Of a DNA stretch of 64,000 nt, positions 9,129 through 18,610 are shown piece by piece; positions within the stretch are counted from its first letter, which is position 1, and each line of letters opens with the position of its first letter. The stretch is from DASZRZ01 sp963732925 (GTDB lineage: Bacteria; Acidobacteriota; Terriglobia; Terriglobales; Acidobacteriaceae). The stretch spans positions 35,555-99,554 of the forward strand of contig CAVTBJ010000014.1 of NCBI GenBank assembly GCA_963732925.1, given 5' to 3'. The notes under the pieces are model-generated. The model was not told the DNA's origin. It made no database searches and was given only the letters and a program-made list of their open reading frames with translations. The translations under genes were made by a program, and so were the position numbers.

Positions 9129-9352
9129 CGCCCAGTGCCCTCACTGATCTATACGCAGAAAAGGACCGGCCAGAATGCAAAAGATTTATGCAAAGTTAGT
9201 GCAGAGGCAGAAACTGCCGCGCAGGTGCCGGCTACTGAGAAGAGGCGAGTAGCCAGGTGAAAGAAGAAATAGCTCTAACCCTCAAAGATAGTGGAGAGAT
9301 CCGTAGTTGGCTTTCCTCCGCGCCTCTGCCTCTCCACGCCTGGTTTTCCGCT

Positions 9353-9667
9353 CTACTGTTCCCCCGCCAGCAGATCTTCCAGTTCCCGGCGGAAACGTCG
9401 CAGGGCTTCCAGGCGTTCCGCCGTTGCCTCTACTACCTCGGACTTCCATTGAAAGACCTGCTGGCCTTCCTTCTCGACGAGTACTCCCATCAGTTCGCCC
9501 ATGCGCCAGCCGGGCGCCCCGATCATGCGCAGCCCATCGGGTGTGGGCTGTAGCAGTGTGATGATTCCGTCCCGTATCACACCCACGGCGCTCGGGTACA
9601 TATCGAAGGTTTCAACCTCAAACCCCGCCAGGTAAATGCGTTGCAGTTGCGCGGCTGAATCAGGCAT
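9353..9667 (-). CDS. Conserved hypothetical protein, 104 aa
   Basis: Soluble protein starting at ATG 9667 (MPDSAAQLQRIYLAG). The body reads like one compact alpha/beta domain (ETFDMYPSAVGVIRDGIITL, then APGWRMGELMGVL), followed by a charged C-terminal helix. No motif for catalysis or metal binding is seen. Codon use matches the neighbours, so it is likely real. Its function is unknown. Confidence 0.6.
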   Translation of the reverse strand: MPDSAAQLQRIYLAGFEVETFDMYPSAVGVIRDGIITLLQPTPDGLRMIGAPGWRMGELMGVLVEKEGQQVFQWKSEVVEATAERLEALRRFRRELEDLLAGEQ

Positions 9668-9841
9668 GGCGTTTCCGCGTTTATTGTGACACAGCTCCGA
9701 AGGCGCCCACGAACCGCCTTCAGACGGTGGCAAAGACGAGCTGGATCAGTGCCATCGTCGAATCCGTCCCCCCCCGCCGGACATCCGTTGAACCAAGGGT
9801 TTCAGGTCTCTGCGGCAGTCGGTTCGCGGACCGAGTACCGC

Positions 9842-9850
9842 TGCTATGAT
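9842..9850 (+). promoter_or_regulatory. Extended -10 box overlapping the GAF-PP2C start
   Basis: TGCTATGAT overlaps the first two candidate ATG codons (9846 and 9849). If it is used, transcription would begin near 9857 and translation would have to start at ATG 9867. Confidence 0.3.
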
Positions 9851-11618
9851 GGATGAAACTGAAACTATGAACAGTCCTTCGACATCCCAGGCATTCGCTC
9901 CCGAGCAGGCGGACCAGTTCCTGCTGGAAGTTGCCGACACCATCACCAACACGCTGGACCTCGATACCCTCATGGCCCGCGTCGCGGAACTGGTGCGCAA
10001 GATCATCCCCTACGAAGTCTTTGCCATCCTGTTGCTGAATGAAAAGACCCAGGAGCTGAAAATTCGCTTCCAGATCGGCCACCCCAAAGAAGTGGAGAAG
10101 CTGCGTATTCCCATCGGCCAAGGCGTGACCGGCGTGGCCGCGCAGCGCCGCGAGCCCGTGCTGGTGAACGACGTCCAGCAGGACGGCCGCTACATCGGAG
10201 TGCCCGGCATCGCCTCCGAGCTGGCCATTCCCCTGATTACCAAGAACAAGGTGATTGGGGTGATTGACATCGAAGCCGCGGAGCCCGGATTTTTTAGCGA
10301 TGAGCACCAGAGGCTGCTGGCTCTGGTGGCTTCGCGCATCGCGGTCGGCATTGAAAATGCCCGCCTCTACACTCGCGTTGCGCGCCAGGCCAAGACCCTC
10401 ACGGTGCTTAACGAAATCAGCCGTGAGCTCACCTCCATTCTCCACGTCGACGAACTGCTCAAGCGCATCGGCGAGCTGTTAAGCCGGCTGATTGACTACC
10501 AGATGTTCAGCATCCTGGAGCTGACCGACGACAACCTGGTGCATCGTTTCTCCTTGCGCTTCAACCAGGCCATCCAGGTCAAGCACGACATCAAAATGGG
10601 CGAAGGCTTTGTGGGCTACGCAGCCTTGCATCGCGAGGCGGTGTTGGTGCGGGACGTGACCAGGGACCCGCGTTACATCCAGATCAATCCCGAAACCCGT
10701 TCGGAGCTGGCGGTACCCCTCATCTATAAAGATCGCCTGCTGGGAGTCCTGGACCTGGAGCACACGCGCCGCGGATATTTCACCGAAGAGCACGTCCGCA
10801 CCATGACCACGCTGGCCGGCCAGATCGCCATTGCGCTGGAGAATGCGCGTCTCTACGAACGTATTGAGCGCCAGGAGCGCCGCCTGCAAAAAGATCTGCA
10901 GCTTGCCCGCGAGCTGCAATTCCGGCTTTTGCCGTCCAGTTTCCCCAAGCTGCGCAATGCGGAGGTCTTTGCCCGCTTTCTTCCCGCGCGCGCTATCGGC
11001 GGCGACCTCTATGACTTTGTCCGCTACGGCGCGGGCGACTGCGAGCCCTGTACCGGTTTGGTCATCGGTGACGTTTCCGGCAAGGGGTCGCCGGCTGCCC
11101 TCTATGCCGCCATGGTGAGCGGAATCCTGCGCTCGCACGCGGCAGACCAGCCGGGAGCAGCGCAAATTCTGGGACTCATCAACCACTCCCTGGCCGAGCA
11201 CCGCATCGATGGACAATTTGTTTCCATCATTTACGCCCTGTGGAACGACGACCTTCGGCAACTCAAGATCGCTAACTCCGGGTTGCCGCGGCCTGTCTTC
11301 TGGCGCGATGGCGAACTGCAGCGGGTGGAAATCAAAGGGCTGCCGCTGGGGCTGTTTGATACCGTGGAGCACGACGAAATTACTTTCGATTGCCGCCCCG
11401 GCGACCTGATGGTGTTCTTCAGCGATGGCCTGGTGGACGCCGCCAACCGCGAAGGCACACTCTTCGGACGCGAAGGCATCGAGCGGGTCATCGCCCGCAA
11501 TGCCCACCGCTCGGCAGAGGAGATTGTGAACGCGCTGTTTCACGCTGCTACAAAATTCGCCGATTTCAGCACTCCCTATGACGATCAGACCGCGGTAGCG
11601 CTGAAGATCAAATCATAG
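9846..11618 (+). CDS. GAF-GAF-PP2C (RsbU/SpoIIE-type) serine phosphatase
   Basis: Cytoplasmic signalling protein of 590 aa. It has two GAF sensor domains (about residues 22-175 and 195-345), a short coiled-coil linker (about 345-365) and a C-terminal SpoIIE/PP2C phosphatase domain (about 370-588). Metal-binding motifs are GGDLYDF, VIGDVSGKGSPAALYAAM and FFSDGLVDAAN. Such proteins dephosphorylate anti-sigma-antagonists in partner-switching pathways, but no antagonist or anti-sigma kinase gene lies nearby. The start may be ATG 9846, 9849 or 9867, and an extended -10 box overlapping the first two favours 9867. Confidence 0.9.
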   Translation: MMDETETMNSPSTSQAFAPEQADQFLLEVADTITNTLDLDTLMARVAELVRKIIPYEVFAILLLNEKTQELKIRFQIGHPKEVEKLRIPIGQGVTGVAAQRREPVLVNDVQQDGRYIGVPGIASELAIPLITKNKVIGVIDIEAAEPGFFSDEHQRLLALVASRIAVGIENARLYTRVARQAKTLTVLNEISRELTSILHVDELLKRIGELLSRLIDYQMFSILELTDDNLVHRFSLRFNQAIQVKHDIKMGEGFVGYAALHREAVLVRDVTRDPRYIQINPETRSELAVPLIYKDRLLGVLDLEHTRRGYFTEEHVRTMTTLAGQIAIALENARLYERIERQERRLQKDLQLARELQFRLLPSSFPKLRNAEVFARFLPARAIGGDLYDFVRYGAGDCEPCTGLVIGDVSGKGSPAALYAAMVSGILRSHAADQPGAAQILGLINHSLAEHRIDGQFVSIIYALWNDDLRQLKIANSGLPRPVFWRDGELQRVEIKGLPLGLFDTVEHDEITFDCRPGDLMVFFSDGLVDAANREGTLFGREGIERVIARNAHRSAEEIVNALFHAATKFADFSTPYDDQTAVALKIKS

Positions 11619-11663
11619 CAATGAGCAGTCCTCGTCAGCATTCAGAGCCGCATGGCCGCTCAA

Positions 11664-11672
11664 TGCTATTCT
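11664..11672 (+). promoter_or_regulatory. Extended -10 box for lysA
   Basis: TGCTATTCT lies 16 nt before the lysA ATG, which predicts a leader of about ten bases. No clear -35 is seen, as expected of extended -10 promoters. Confidence 0.35.
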
Positions 11673-11688
11673 GTGACCCAAAGCTTCC

Positions 11689-13005
11689 ATGGCGAAATTA
11701 ACTCCCAACCAGCGTCCTCCGGCATTCATCTATTCCGGCAATGCCCTGCACTGCGAGCGCATTCCGTTGGCGCGACTCGCCGCGAAATACGGCACACCGC
11801 TGTATGTGTATTCCGGTAGCACGATTCGCCAGCGCTTCCAGGCATTCGACAAGGCGTTCCACGGATTTGCCCACACCGTCTGCTATTCCGTGAAGGCCAA
11901 CCCGAATCTTTCCATCCTGAAGCTGCTGGCCCGCCTGGGCAGCGGCTTTGACGTGGTTTCCGGGGGCGAACTGGAGCGCGTGCTGCTGGCCAGCCGCAAG
12001 GCCGCCGCCCAGGTGGTGTTCTCCGGGGTGGGCAAGACCGCCGCGGAGATGGACGCCGCCTTGCGCGCGGGCATTTTGATGTTCAACGTGGAAAGCGAAG
12101 GCGAGCTGGCGCTGTTGGCCGAACGGGCCGCGCGCCTCCGCCGCAAAGCGCGCATGGCGCTGCGCGTCAATCCGGATGTTCCCGCCGACACGCATCCCTA
12201 CATTGCTACCGGCCTGCATAAGCACAAGTTCGGCGTGCCCATGGCGGCCGCGCGCCGGCTTTATCAGACTGCCGGGCGCGAGCGCTGGCTGGAGGTGGCC
12301 GGAGTGAGCGTGCACATTGGGTCGCAGATCACGACGGTCGAGCCGTTTTCTGAGGCCATGCAGCGCGTCGCCGAACTCGTCCGCGAATTGCAGGCGGCCG
12401 GCCACAAGCTCCGCTACGTCGATGCCGGTGGAGGCCTCGGGATCGACTACGAGCACCAGCCCGCACCCAACGGCCGCCGCGCCGCGCAATCTCCCGACGA
12501 CTTCCCTGCTCACGCCGCCGCCTACGCGCGGGCTGTCACCGCGCCCCTGCGCGGTCTGGGAATTCATCTATTGCTTGAGCCCGGACGCTCTATCGTGGCG
12601 AGAGCAGGAGCATTATTGGTTCAGATTCTCTATACCAAGCAGAACGATCACAAACGTTTTTTGGTGGTAGACGGCGCCATGAACGACCTGATCCGTCCCG
12701 CGCTCTATGGGGCACACCATGACATCATCCCCGTCGTACTGCCCAGGCGCGGCTCGAAGCCCGGGACGGTGGATGTGGTCGGTCCCATCTGCGAGAGCGG
12801 AGACTTCTTCGCCCGCGACCGCGAACTCCCGCAGGTCAGCGACGGCGAACTGCTCGCCATCCTCGACGCGGGAGCCTACGGAGCGTCCATTTCCTCCAAC
12901 TACAATACCCGTCCCCGGGCGGCGGAGGTGATGGTGGAAGGGGCAAAGGCGCGCGTAGTGCGGAAGCGGGAAAGCGTGAAGGATCTGGTGAGGAATGAGC
13001 TGTAG
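11689..13005 (+). CDS. lysA: Diaminopimelate decarboxylase
   Basis: PLP-dependent fold-III decarboxylase, 438 aa, that converts meso-diaminopimelate to L-lysine. The PLP lysine is Lys69 in YSVKANP. HIGSQI, the glycine-rich DAGGGLGIDY, the phosphate-binding EPGRSIV, the active-site CESGDFFARDREL and the C-terminal DAGAYGASISSNYNTRP are all present. Start ATG 11689. It is followed 35 nt downstream by a DinB-like gene on the same strand, probably co-transcribed. Confidence 0.93.
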   Translation: MAKLTPNQRPPAFIYSGNALHCERIPLARLAAKYGTPLYVYSGSTIRQRFQAFDKAFHGFAHTVCYSVKANPNLSILKLLARLGSGFDVVSGGELERVLLASRKAAAQVVFSGVGKTAAEMDAALRAGILMFNVESEGELALLAERAARLRRKARMALRVNPDVPADTHPYIATGLHKHKFGVPMAAARRLYQTAGRERWLEVAGVSVHIGSQITTVEPFSEAMQRVAELVRELQAAGHKLRYVDAGGGLGIDYEHQPAPNGRRAAQSPDDFPAHAAAYARAVTAPLRGLGIHLLLEPGRSIVARAGALLVQILYTKQNDHKRFLVVDGAMNDLIRPALYGAHHDIIPVVLPRRGSKPGTVDVVGPICESGDFFARDRELPQVSDGELLAILDAGAYGASISSNYNTRPRAAEVMVEGAKARVVRKRESVKDLVRNEL

Positions 13006-13040
13006 GTAAAAGACTAAAGTCAATCACTCAAGGAGCGCAC

Positions 13041-13541
13041 ATGTCAGTTAGCGATCTTCTGCTGCCAGAGTTCGAAGAAGAGATCAAGAAGGCCCGGACC
13101 ACTTTGCAGCGAGTTCCCAACCAGCCGGATTTCGCGCCCCACCCCAAGTCCATGCCTCTGGGTAGGCTAGCGCCCCACATCGCGCAGCTCGCCGGATTCG
13201 GAGTAACCGTCTTGACCACTCCGCAACTGGATTTCGCCAGCGGTGACTACAAACCGCTGCCGTTCGAGTCAGCCGAGCAACTGGTTCGCGCTCTCGATGA
13301 AAACGCAGCCAAGGTTCGCGGCGCGCTGCGGCAAACGCCGGATGAAGCCTGGAGCCAGCCCTGGCAGCTTTTGTTTGGTGGGAAGCAGCTTTTTGAGGGC
13401 TCGCGTTTCCTGGCCTACCGTCAAATGTTCCTCAATCACCTGGTCCATCATCGCGCGCAGCTCGGCGTGTACCTCCGGCTATGCGGCGTGCCGGTACCGT
13501 CCACCTATGGTCCCTCGGCAGATGACACCATGGGTTTTTGA
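13041..13541 (+). CDS. DinB superfamily protein
   Basis: A 166-aa four-helix-bundle protein of the DinB/YfiT-like group, usually metal binding and often a thiol-transferase or of unknown role. The histidines expected to bind metal lie in the first helix region (GRLAPHIAQL) and in FLNHLVHHRAQLGVYLR near the C-terminus, which ends in the family's PSTYGPSADD segment. AAGGAG precedes ATG 13041 at normal spacing. It follows lysA closely. Confidence 0.85.
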   Translation: MSVSDLLLPEFEEEIKKARTTLQRVPNQPDFAPHPKSMPLGRLAPHIAQLAGFGVTVLTTPQLDFASGDYKPLPFESAEQLVRALDENAAKVRGALRQTPDEAWSQPWQLLFGGKQLFEGSRFLAYRQMFLNHLVHHRAQLGVYLRLCGVPVPSTYGPSADDTMGF

Positions 13542-13548
13542 GCAACAG

Positions 13549-13662
13549 CTTCAGTGTCCAGTTTCAGGTTTGGAGTCGTGCAGCTTCGCGTCTCCGCAAG
13601 CACGCGAACTCTGAAGCCGGTCTCCAGCAGATTTGGAACTCGACCAGACTTGAACTGAAATT
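13549..13662. repeat. Bipartite heptad intergenic element, copy 1
   Basis: Between the convergent dinB-like and nadK genes. The left arm (about 13549-13577) has TTC/TCC/TGG-type triplets every seven bases. The right arm (about 13631-13662) has GAA/TGAA-type triplets every seven bases. The centre is unrelated sequence. Confidence 0.5.
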
Positions 13663-13668
13663 GCTGCC

Positions 13669-14526
13669 CTACCGGGCTCCCCACTTCAGCTTGGCCTGCA
13701 ACACTTCGAAGAACGCCGGACGAATGCGCAGCAGCTTGGCATAGTGTTGAGCCTTGCGGCAATGCAGGCGGTCATCGTCCAGCACCGGCACGCCCTCCTG
13801 CCCGTCGATACTGAGAAAGGCCTGCTCGCCGCTTTTGATGACCAGTTCCATCGAGAGCGTATCGTGAACCACCAGCGGACGATGCGTGAGCGAGTGCGGG
13901 CACACAGGCGAGATCACCAGCGCTTCAACCGAAGGCATGAGGATGGGACCGCCCGCCGCCAGAGAATATGCGGTGGAGCCTGTCGGCGTTGAAATAATGA
14001 TGCCGTCGGCTCGGTAGTTCGATACGAACTGGCTGTCCAGGTAAAGGTCGATGCTGGCCAGGCGGGAGAGCGCGCTCTTGGTCACCACGGCATCGTTAAG
14101 GGCGCTGTAATGCGCTACGCAATTGCCGTCGCGCTGGAGCTCGCAGCTCAGCATGGAGCGCTGCTCGATGGTGCAGCGATGATGATGGACGGCATTGAGC
14201 GCATCATAGATATCCGCCAGTGGCACCTCGGTCAGGAAGCCCAGCGAACCGAGGTTGACTCCCAGGATGGGAATGCCGGCGTGCGAAACGGCGCGAGCGC
14301 TGGCCAGCAGCGTGCCATCGCCTCCCAAAACGAGCGCAAACTCAGCTCCCGAGCTGCCGATGGTGGAACGCGGAACCGTCTTCAGGTCGGGGAGGTACTC
14401 CCCGGTCTCGTCGTCAAGGACGATGCCGTACCCGCGACGTCCCAGCCAATCCAGCACCGGCGGAAGCAGATCCTTAAGCTCCGGCTTTCCGGGTTTGCAG
14501 ATGACGGCAACTAACTTGTTGTCCAA
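13669..14526 (-). CDS. nadK: NAD kinase
   Basis: ATP/polyphosphate-NAD kinase, 285 aa, making NADP+. The GGDGT signature is at residues 68-72, followed by NLGSLGFLTE, the ALNDAVV motif and the glycine-rich ADGIIISTPTGSTAYSLAAGG. The start is TTG 14526, with two AGGAGG stretches within 20 nt upstream. It lies immediately downstream of nadE on the same strand (165 nt apart, spacer holding a heptad element), so NAD synthesis and its phosphorylation are encoded together. Confidence 0.93.
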   Translation of the reverse strand: MDNKLVAVICKPGKPELKDLLPPVLDWLGRRGYGIVLDDETGEYLPDLKTVPRSTIGSSGAEFALVLGGDGTLLASARAVSHAGIPILGVNLGSLGFLTEVPLADIYDALNAVHHHRCTIEQRSMLSCELQRDGNCVAHYSALNDAVVTKSALSRLASIDLYLDSQFVSNYRADGIIISTPTGSTAYSLAAGGPILMPSVEALVISPVCPHSLTHRPLVVHDTLSMELVIKSGEQAFLSIDGQEGVPVLDDDRLHCRKAQHYAKLLRIRPAFFEVLQAKLKWGAR

Positions 14527-14578
14527 GCCTCCTGGCCTCCTTGGTACTCGGAATCGAGAGTGTACACGAGTGGGACAG

Positions 14579-14691
14579 TTTCAGTTTCAGTTGCAATATG
14601 AGGTTTCGAGTTGCCAGTTTCAAGTTTCGGAAGTGCCAGCTACAACCTGCCGCCAAACCTGGCCTCCAAAATTGAAACTCGAAAATGCTTG
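14579..14691. repeat. Bipartite heptad intergenic element, copy 2
   Basis: Fills the nadE-nadK spacer. The left arm, 14579-14635, is built of TTTCAG/TTTCGAG/TTGCCAG units with mostly 7-nt period. The right arm, 14669-14691, has AAATTGA/AACTCGA/AAATGCT units and abuts the nadE stop. Confidence 0.55.
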
Positions 14692-16332
14692 CTAAAAATC
14701 CGACTTCGCCGCGATAGGAAACCTGCGGCCCATCCCGAATGCCTTTTCTGTGATCTTCAATCCCGGCGCCGCCTGCTGGCGCTTGTACTCGGCGCGTTCC
14801 ACCATTTTGATCACTCTGCGCACCAGCTCCAGATCGAAGTTGCGGGAAGCGGCGATCTCCTGCGCGCTCTTGGAGTCCTCAATGGAGTCCTCCAGAATCG
14901 GATCCAGAACGTCATATGGCGGAAGCGAATCGGTGTCCATCTGTCCCGGTCGCAACTCCGCCGACGGTGGCTTGGCGATGATAGCCGCGGGGATCACGGT
15001 ACGCCGCGAATTCACGTATGCCGCCAGCCGATAGACCATGGTCTTAGGCACGTCGGAAATTACCGCCAGCCCTCCGACCATGTCGCCATAGAGCGTACAG
15101 TAGCCCACAGCCAGTTCCGATTTGTTTCCCGTCGTGAGCACCAGCGAGCCAAACTTGTTGCTCAAGGCCATCAGGATGGCGCCGCGAATACGCGGCTGCA
15201 GGTTTTCTTCGGTCACGTCTTCCGGGCAGCCCGCAAACAAAGGCTCCAGAGTCTTGCGATAGGCCGCGAAAATGTCGGAGATCGGCACCAGTTCGAAGCG
15301 GATTCCCAGGTTGGCGGCCAGGCTGCGGGAGTCCTCCACGCTTCCGCTCGAGGAATACCCGGTCGGCATGCCCACGCCCAGGACGTTCTCGCGCCCCAGG
15401 GCATCCACCGCCAGGCAGGCAGTCAGGGCGGAATCGATTCCGCCGCTCAGGCCCACAATCACCTTTTGGAAGCCGCATTTGTGCACGTAATCTCGCGTCC
15501 CCAGTACCAGCGCGGCGTAGGCGCTGGCCTCCTCGCCGGTGTCGCTGGCGCGCATGTCGCCGTGCAACGTTTCGAGCTCGCAAAAAACCAGGTCTTCTTC
15601 AAACGACCTGCCCTGCGCCACCACGGCTCCATTGGGAGCGAGCACCATGCTCGAACCGTCGAAGACTAGACTGTCGTTTCCGCCAACCAGATTGCACATC
15701 ACCACCGGCGCCTGGTATCGGCCCGCAATGGCCGCCAGCATGTCGCGGCGCAACTCGCGCTTGCCCACGTAAAACGGCGAGGCGGAGATGTTCAGCACGA
15801 AGCTTCCGCCGGCCTGCATCAGGTTCTCGACCGGATCCACTCCGTACAGCCGGCGGTTCCAGAAGCTTTTGTCGTTCCAGGCGTCTTCGCAAATCGTAAG
15901 AGCGATCTGCTTCCCGCAAAACGGCGCCAGCTTCTGCTCCATTGCCGGTGCAAAGTTGCGGGACTCGTCGAAAACGTCGTAGGTGGGCAACAGCATCTTG
16001 TGCTGCAGAAACTCCTGACGCCCGTTGTTCAGCAGGACGGCAGAGTTCATCACTGACTTGCCGGTCTGAGCCTGGGCCGCCGTCACCAGCCCACAAATCA
16101 CGGCTATACCCCGGGTCTGGGCCGCAATTCGTTCCGCCATCTCCTGATTGCGGCGAACGAAGGCGGGGTTTTCCACCAGATCGCGCGGAGGATATCCGCA
16201 GATGGCAAGCTCCGGGAAGACAATCAGCACAGCGCCCGCCGCTTGGGCGCGCTGTGCAAAGTCCACAATCCGCGCAGCGTTGCCGCTGAAGTCTCCGACT
16301 GTAGTATTGATCTGGCCGAGGGCGAGCTTCAC
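14692..16332 (-). CDS. nadE: Glutamine-dependent NAD+ synthase
   Basis: Two-domain enzyme, 546 aa, amidating nicotinate adenine dinucleotide to NAD+. The N-terminal nitrilase-type glutaminase has the triad Glu41 (FPELAICGYPP), Lys112 (LQHKMLLPTY) and Cys148 (LTICEDAW). The C-terminal synthetase has the P-loop SGGIDS at about 296-301, followed by TGNKSELAVGYCTLYGD. GTG 16332 (MKLALGQINTTVGD) is preferred to an in-frame TTG at 16371 because the family starts at this beta strand. Its neighbour nadK uses its product. Confidence 0.92.
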   Translation of the reverse strand: MKLALGQINTTVGDFSGNAARIVDFAQRAQAAGAVLIVFPELAICGYPPRDLVENPAFVRRNQEMAERIAAQTRGIAVICGLVTAAQAQTGKSVMNSAVLLNNGRQEFLQHKMLLPTYDVFDESRNFAPAMEQKLAPFCGKQIALTICEDAWNDKSFWNRRLYGVDPVENLMQAGGSFVLNISASPFYVGKRELRRDMLAAIAGRYQAPVVMCNLVGGNDSLVFDGSSMVLAPNGAVVAQGRSFEEDLVFCELETLHGDMRASDTGEEASAYAALVLGTRDYVHKCGFQKVIVGLSGGIDSALTACLAVDALGRENVLGVGMPTGYSSSGSVEDSRSLAANLGIRFELVPISDIFAAYRKTLEPLFAGCPEDVTEENLQPRIRGAILMALSNKFGSLVLTTGNKSELAVGYCTLYGDMVGGLAVISDVPKTMVYRLAAYVNSRRTVIPAAIIAKPPSAELRPGQMDTDSLPPYDVLDPILEDSIEDSKSAQEIAASRNFDLELVRRVIKMVERAEYKRQQAAPGLKITEKAFGMGRRFPIAAKSDF

Positions 16333-16365
16333 ACCTAAAGGATAACAAGGCGGGAGAACTTTCCC

Positions 16366-16412
16366 GTTCAAGTTTCAGCTTCCCTGCCCGAAACTGAAAC
16401 CTGGATCGGAAA
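16366..16412. repeat. Bipartite heptad intergenic element, copy 3
   Basis: Short copy. The TTCAAG/TTTCAGC/TTCCCTG left arm runs directly into a GAAACT/GAAACCT/GGATCGG/AAACTAT right arm. It abuts the stop of the next minus-strand gene at 16413. Confidence 0.5.
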
Positions 16413-17507
16413 CTATTGTGCCGGCTGCGGGGCGGGCTGCTGGCCTGGGGCATTACTCGGTTTGGGATCGCTGGAACCCGGAACTCCCCACTGGGTCGGC
16501 TCACGAGGAGTGGAATCGGGCGTGGTCATCGGCGGCAGCGTGTCAGAGGGCGCTTCGCCGGGACGCTTCAACGTGGGCGGCTTGCTGCGCGTGAGGGTTG
16601 GCTTGTCGGCCGGGGTAGCTTCATCCCCCGTCGTTTGCGCCGCCGGCGGCAACTGTTGCTTTTTGGCGTACTCAGGAGAATCGAAAGCCGCCGCTCTTTC
16701 CGTCTGCACGGTTTTTTTGCCGTCCACCGACATGCTTTCCAGCCGCACCACCTGATCGTTTTCAAAGCGCACGAATTCCACATCCTGCGGGGGAGCGCCG
16801 TAGATCCACTCCTCGTAGGGCACGCCGTTGGCGTTTTCGCGGATCTTGCGCGGCGGACGGCCCTTGGCGTAGGTCACCATGTCCCGGTTCATGCCCACCA
16901 GAACTTCATGATCTTTGATCGCGTTCTTAACCTCGACCGGCAGGGTGTCCAGGTACGCTTCCACAGCGGATTTGGCATGGAAGTCGAGCACCGGGCTGAG
17001 CAATTGCTTCACTTGCTCCGCGTTCAGTTCAGGGACGTACTTGTCAAACTCCAGAATCGCGTAGGTCCCGCGCGGGTTGGCCGTGGAACTGCCGGGATCG
17101 ATAGGCGCCGTATCCCCACCCATCCCCACTTCGATGTGCTGATACCACTTCTTCTTCTTTTTGGGGCCGCCGTTAATTTCAAATACGATGCGATCGTCCT
17201 TGATGTCGATATTGGTGATCTGCGCGCGGTCCCCGGGCTTGACCGAGGGGCCAAAGGTGGCGATCGCCCGCTGCATTTCATCATCGCCGGGATAAATTTC
17301 ACCGTCTTTCAGCGTGAGGCCGCTGGGACCCATGGGAAAGGGACGACGAATGAACACCGTCTCCGCCTGGAAGACGCGGATGAGTTCCAGCTTGGTCTCC
17401 TTGGTCAGTTTCTGAGGCTTGGTTTTTGCCCGCCCAGAATCTGCGAACGCGGAAGCGCCCAGAAAGAAAACCAGCAGGACGGGAACGAAGCTACGCTGAA
17501 GTCTCAC
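16413..17507 (-). CDS. Secreted hypothetical protein with proline-rich tail
   Basis: About 364 aa, with an N-terminal signal peptide (MRLQRSFVPVLLVFFLGASAFA) and a lysine-rich folded region including KKKKKW. The last 90 residues are rich in Pro, Thr and Ser and look disordered. Two mixed alpha/beta stretches contain ITNIDIKDDRIVFEINGG and VEFVRFENDQVVRLESM. No family is recognised. GTG 17507 gives the cleanest signal peptide, and TTG 17525 is in frame. A TATAAT box lies just upstream. The function is probably in the envelope but unknown. Confidence 0.7.
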   Translation of the reverse strand: MRLQRSFVPVLLVFFLGASAFADSGRAKTKPQKLTKETKLELIRVFQAETVFIRRPFPMGPSGLTLKDGEIYPGDDEMQRAIATFGPSVKPGDRAQITNIDIKDDRIVFEINGGPKKKKKWYQHIEVGMGGDTAPIDPGSSTANPRGTYAILEFDKYVPELNAEQVKQLLSPVLDFHAKSAVEAYLDTLPVEVKNAIKDHEVLVGMNRDMVTYAKGRPPRKIRENANGVPYEEWIYGAPPQDVEFVRFENDQVVRLESMSVDGKKTVQTERAAAFDSPEYAKKQQLPPAAQTTGDEATPADKPTLTRSKPPTLKRPGEAPSDTLPPMTTPDSTPREPTQWGVPGSSDPKPSNAPGQQPAPQPAQ

Positions 17508-17532
17508 AAAAACTGCCCCGGGCAATGCATGG

Positions 17533-17538
17533 ATTATA
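17533..17538 (-). promoter_or_regulatory. -10 box (TATAAT) for the secreted protein
   Basis: Perfect TATAAT on the minus strand, 25 nt before the GTG at 17507. It predicts a start of transcription near 17526, which makes the upstream TTG start unlikely. The -35 is not evident. Confidence 0.4.
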
Positions 17539-17598
17539 CGTCCGTTTTGAGCCTCTGGGCGACGTGTTTTGGGGTTAGCGAAACGCGCCGTCTATGCT

Positions 17599-18591
17599 TC
17601 AACCTCGCTCGGTATGCTCTCCCTCGTCTCGGGCGGAGCCTCCAAGAATTGGATGCCCCACGTCCGGGGAGGTGCTGTCTCCGCCTTCCATTTGTCGCGT
17701 GGCCTGTCCCCCTGTGGTTGGTTGTCCCGAAGTTCGTTCTAAATCCCTCGCCGGAACCTGGAACCATGCCACCACCGGCACAAACCCAAGCGCAATCACC
17801 ACCGTGGCCAGCAGGCTGCCCTCCAGGCCGTAGGCTCCTCCGGTGAGCCAGGCCGGCCCCAGAGCGGTTCCCTTCACCACCACGGCGAACTCCCGCAGGC
17901 CGCTGACCGGCAGGCCGAAAGCAACTCCCAAGGTGGCGTTCCAGGCCAGGTGAATTCCCCAGGGAAGCCAGAGGGCGCGGCTGCGCAGGTAGGCGACAGC
18001 CAGCAGAACTCCCACCAGCAGCGTATTCAGGATCGCCAGTCGGGAAACGTGCGGATTGCGCGCGTGAGCAAAGCCGAACAGCAAGGAGAGCAGGAGAATC
18101 GCCGGAGCCGCTCCCACCGCTTCCACCAGCCGCTGGAAGGGATATCCGCGGAACATGAGCTCCTCGGTCAGGGCTGCGGTGGCCAGAACCACGAGTACAG
18201 CCAGAAGGTCCGCCAAGGCCCGGCCGCTCCACACCAGCCGGAAGGAAACGCGGCCCAGAGCTGCCATGACCGCTATGCTGATGGCAATCAAGCCAGCGCC
18301 GATGGCCAGGCCGAGGGCAAAATCCCGGCCCCAGTGCCGCCCTCCAAGTCCCTGGGCGGCCAGAGGACTCTCCTCGACCTGGTCGGCAAATATTTCCAGC
18401 AGGCTGAATCCGCCGATGAGTAAAAGCATTGCCAGGGGACGGTAGACGAGGTCGAATCTGACGGCGCCGGCTCCTGGCCCCGGGGCGGCCAGCGAGGCCG
18501 CCACCATGTTGGCCGCAATGGCGACCAGAATGCCCAGCAGCACGCGCCAGCCGACGCGTACACGCCCGTCCGCCCGCAGGAACGGGTTCAC
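17599..18591 (-). CDS. CPBP (CAAX-like) intramembrane metalloprotease
   Basis: Membrane protein of 330 aa with about eight hydrophobic segments. The abortive-infection/CAAX protease motifs are in order: EELMFRG (Glu143, Glu144, Arg148), FGFAHARNP (His176) and WGIHLAWN (His214, Asn218), the expected metal-binding set. The C-terminal 45 residues form a polar Gly/Ser/Asp-rich tail. Start GTG 18591. It lies 19 nt after the methyltransferase stop on the same strand, so the two are probably one operon driven by the promoter at 19797-19825. The substrate is unknown. Confidence 0.85.
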   Translation of the reverse strand: MNPFLRADGRVRVGWRVLLGILVAIAANMVAASLAAPGPGAGAVRFDLVYRPLAMLLLIGGFSLLEIFADQVEESPLAAQGLGGRHWGRDFALGLAIGAGLIAISIAVMAALGRVSFRLVWSGRALADLLAVLVVLATAALTEELMFRGYPFQRLVEAVGAAPAILLLSLLFGFAHARNPHVSRLAILNTLLVGVLLAVAYLRSRALWLPWGIHLAWNATLGVAFGLPVSGLREFAVVVKGTALGPAWLTGGAYGLEGSLLATVVIALGFVPVVAWFQVPARDLERTSGQPTTGGQATRQMEGGDSTSPDVGHPILGGSARDEGEHTERG

Positions 18592-18610
18592 GCCGCCATC
18601 CCCGGCAAGC

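Noticed and set aside
16416..17846. 476-codon plus-strand open frame
   Set aside because: Overlaps the secreted protein that has a signal peptide and its own TATAAT. The shadow frame is His/Arg-rich and motif-free.
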